Below, piece by piece: positions 29,379 through 30,824 of a DNA stretch of 30,824 bases. Source of the stretch: Halanaerobiales bacterium. GTDB taxonomy: Bacteria; Bacillota_F; Halanaerobiia; DY22613. The DNA is taken from positions 1 through 30,824 of the forward strand of contig JAGMES010000043.1 of the NCBI GenBank assembly GCA_023128035.1, read 5' to 3'. The first letter of the stretch is position 1; the number at the start of each line of letters is the position of its first letter. The notes beneath the pieces were generated by a model that had not been told where the DNA came from, searched no databases, and saw only the letters and a program-made list of their open reading frames with translations. Both the position numbers and the translations under genes were made by a program.

Positions 29379-29402
29379 ATGTTAAGTGTAGTTGGACGGT
29401 CT

Positions 29403-29810
29403 TTAAAGTTCTAAAATTTTCGTTTCATCTGATTTCTGTAATCTTTTCTTTTTGGATGGAAGATAATAATTTGTCGAATATGATTCTTCAATTTTTTGAT
29501 TTCCTGATTTGCTAAAACGTAAATTAATTTTCTTCCCTTTCCCCCACTTTTTATATACCTTTAATGATGGGTTCAATTTGCTATCCTTAGCAAACTTCTT
29601 TAATTCCTTCATAATCACTGTTAATTTTGATAAATTTCCTTCACAGACTCTTTCTAAATATGGAATCCTTCCATGACGCCAATCCTCATAATTCTTCTGA
29701 GAAAGTCTATTCATCTTGATTAATAAGTCAACTGCACTCACATATCCATTTTCAGATACTAACGCTCCAGCTGTTTCTCTTACTTTCTTCTTTAATTGCT
29801 CTCTATTCAC
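29403..29810 (-). CDS. Conserved hypothetical protein with WRxGRxPYLE and LSKL motifs
   Basis: 135 residues, basic, without signal peptide or membrane segment. Recognisable blocks are YEDWRHGRIPYLERVC, GNLSKLTVIMKELKKFA and LRFSKSGNQKIEESY. I recall similar small proteins in Bacillota but know no function. The K/R-rich composition would fit nucleic-acid binding, which is only a guess. The start is GTG 29810, with TGGAG about 10 nt upstream lying in the stop region of the preceding GNAT gene. The 16-nt gap suggests co-transcription with that gene. Confidence 0.75.
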   Translation of the reverse strand: MNREQLKKKVRETAGALVSENGYVSAVDLLIKMNRLSQKNYEDWRHGRIPYLERVCEGNLSKLTVIMKELKKFAKDSKLNPSLKVYKKWGKGKKINLRFSKSGNQKIEESYSTNYYLPSKKKRLQKSDETKILEL

Positions 29811-29826
29811 ATTTATTCATCTCCAG

Positions 29827-30276
29827 TTATCTCAGGTGATATATCATATGTATGTTATCCTTCTCTTTGAATCCCAATTTTTTATAGTAACCCAAAGCTT
29901 GTCTATTCGTTGGAGTCACTTCCAGACTAAATGCTGATACTTTATTACAATATACATTGAATATATAGTCAAAAAATTTTGTAGCAATTCCTTGATTCCT
30001 ACTAGTTGGACTTACAAATAATTCATCAATATTTAAGATATCTCCACCATATTCATTACTCCAATAAAAAATCAAAATTGCATAACCTACTATTTGTGCA
30101 TTTTCTTCAAATACAATAATCTTGCCTTTTTCAGGATGTGAAGACAATTCATTAATTGTTTTGTCAACCTTCTCCTGAGTAATAACTTCACCTTCTGGAT
30201 CTTCATGATATAAAGCAAAAATCATATCGATTATTTCCGAATAATCTCCCGATTTATAGTTTCTAAAAATTATCAT
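29827..30276 (-). CDS. GNAT family N-acetyltransferase
   Basis: 149 residues with a complete GNAT fold signature: DILNIDELFVSP (beta 4), SRNQGIATKFFDYI (acetyl-CoA loop R-x-x-G-I-A), SLEVTPTNRQALGYYKKLGF (beta 5 and helix 4). It is a cytosolic acetyl-CoA-dependent acyltransferase of unknown substrate. Its ATG overlaps the TGA of the upstream DUF6429-like gene by 4 nt (ATGA), implying translational coupling. It shows little similarity to the GNAT at 28771-29214 beyond family motifs. Confidence 0.88.
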   Translation of the reverse strand: MIIFRNYKSGDYSEIIDMIFALYHEDPEGEVITQEKVDKTINELSSHPEKGKIIVFEENAQIVGYAILIFYWSNEYGGDILNIDELFVSPTSRNQGIATKFFDYIFNVYCNKVSAFSLEVTPTNRQALGYYKKLGFKEKDNIHMIYHLR

Positions 30277-30530
30277 ACTGTCTCTTCCTCTGAAACGATA
30301 CTAAGATATTTTCTTACCAATTCTTGTGCTTTTGCAACACCTTCTTCAGTTATATATACTGATTTTGATCGATTACTTCCTTTAATATATCCTTCTTCGC
30401 TCAATTCATCTAAAATTTCATACGGGTAACCTTTCCAACTTCTCTGTAATTCACCCAAGAATCTATCTTTTTCATTCCATGATGTTAGATACAATAAAAG
30501 TAAAGATAATTCCTTGATTTTTTCTTCCAT
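30273..30530 (-). CDS. DUF6429-like small winged-helix-type protein
   Basis: 85 residues: ELSLLLLYLTSW, then RSWKGYPYEILDELSEEGYIKGSNRSKSVYITEEGVAKA. This pattern matches what I know of the DUF6429 family, and the alternating helices with a final beta wing (KSVYITEEG) resemble a winged-helix fold. DNA binding is possible but unproven. AAAGGAG precedes the ATG at a slightly long spacing of about 11 nt. It lies 48 nt downstream of the topoisomerase gene, overlaps the next GNAT gene by 4 nt, and is probably in one transcript with both. Confidence 0.78.
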   Translation of the reverse strand: MEEKIKELSLLLLYLTSWNEKDRFLGELQRSWKGYPYEILDELSEEGYIKGSNRSKSVYITEEGVAKAQELVRKYLSIVSEEETV

Positions 30531-30578
30531 AAAAAGTACATCTCCTTTTTTTTGAAAGCCTTATAGAGTCTGTTTCCC

Positions 30579-30824
30579 TTACTCAAATTCAAACTTAACC
30601 TTTAGATTCTCGTCAAGAATCAGTCGTGCCTGATACTTCTTCCCCGTCTTTTTAGACTTAAAACCTTTAAGTATCGCAGTTCTTCTCTTTTTCAGGAGAG
30701 TATTCACTTGGTTAGGGGTCAGCGTCTTACCACCAATCACCTTAAAAATGCTGAAATCACATTTCTTTTGCGGATGATTCCAGTTTGGGCAACTAAAAGA
30801 TCTCTTTGTTTCAATGAGTGGGGC
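30579..30824 (-). CDS. topB: DNA topoisomerase III-type protein, C-terminal fragment (5' part outside window)
   Basis: 81 codons plus TAA are visible and the frame is open to the window edge. The segment starts with an imperfect zinc-knuckle stretch (FSCPNW ... KKCDFSIFKVIGGK) followed by LTPNQVNTLL, ILKGFKSKKTGKKYQARLIL and KFEFE. This is the repeat that closes many bacterial topoisomerase III (type IA) proteins. The catalytic toprim and tyrosine regions would lie beyond the edge, so a shorter protein carrying only this repeat cannot be excluded. Confidence 0.65.
   Translation of the reverse strand, partial: APLIETKRSFSCPNWNHPQKKCDFSIFKVIGGKTLTPNQVNTLLKKRRTAILKGFKSKKTGKKYQARLILDENLKVKFEFE

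Noticed and set aside
1..30824. CRISPR arrays, tRNA or rRNA genes
   Set aside because: No regularly spaced direct repeats, cloverleaf or rRNA-like segments were recognised.

Overview
The window is AT-rich DNA from a low-GC Gram-positive bacterium (Bacillota). The evidence is the AAGGAG/GGAGG ribosome-binding sites, the codon use, and the types of the small right-hand genes. A radical-SAM enzyme fused into the assembly line makes an anaerobic or oxygen-limited lifestyle plausible, but that is inference and I cannot name the genus.

About 90% of the window (1-27766, all on the minus strand) is one operon of three giant non-ribosomal peptide synthetase (NRPS) genes, transcribed from right to left from a sigma-A-like promoter at about 27793-27821. 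NRPS-1 (27766-20159) reads C-A-T-C-A(Leu)-T-C. NRPS-2 (20128-9089) reads halfC-A-T-C-A[MT]-T-C-A(Asn)-T-C. NRPS-3 (9060 to beyond base 1) reads halfC-A[rSAM+B12-like / PP-loop]-T-C-A[GNAT]-T and continues out of the window. Its last visible codon is the phosphopantetheine serine of a carrier domain. Gaps between the genes are about 30 nt. At least seven residues are encoded, and no epimerase or thioesterase is visible. From the A-domain pocket residues only residue 2 (Leu) and residue 5 (Asn) can be called.

The striking part is the embedded tailoring. Three of seven A domains are interrupted, always at one of two loops (A2-A3 or A8-A9). One carries a methyltransferase. One carries two inserts: a radical-SAM domain followed by a B12-binding-like domain, and separately a PP-loop ATP-pyrophosphatase-like domain whose signature loop is degenerate. 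One carries a GNAT-like acyltransferase. The tailoring enzymes of this pathway therefore appear to sit largely inside the synthetases. A second unusual feature is the gene junctions. Both visible protein boundaries fall between C and A. The upstream proteins end in matching D-E-x-D-F-x-F tails and the downstream proteins begin with an extra C-terminal lobe of a condensation domain, which suggests a docking system.

The right-hand 3 kb is unrelated. The stretch 28.0-28.75 kb is a scar of mobile DNA: a terminator-like hairpin, a possible insertion-sequence end, a fragment of an ExeA/TniB-like AAA ATPase, and a set of hairpins enclosed by an inverted repeat. It is followed, on the minus strand, by a GNAT gene, a palindromic intergenic repeat, and a compact gene string (topoisomerase III C-terminus, DUF6429-like protein, GNAT, conserved hypothetical).
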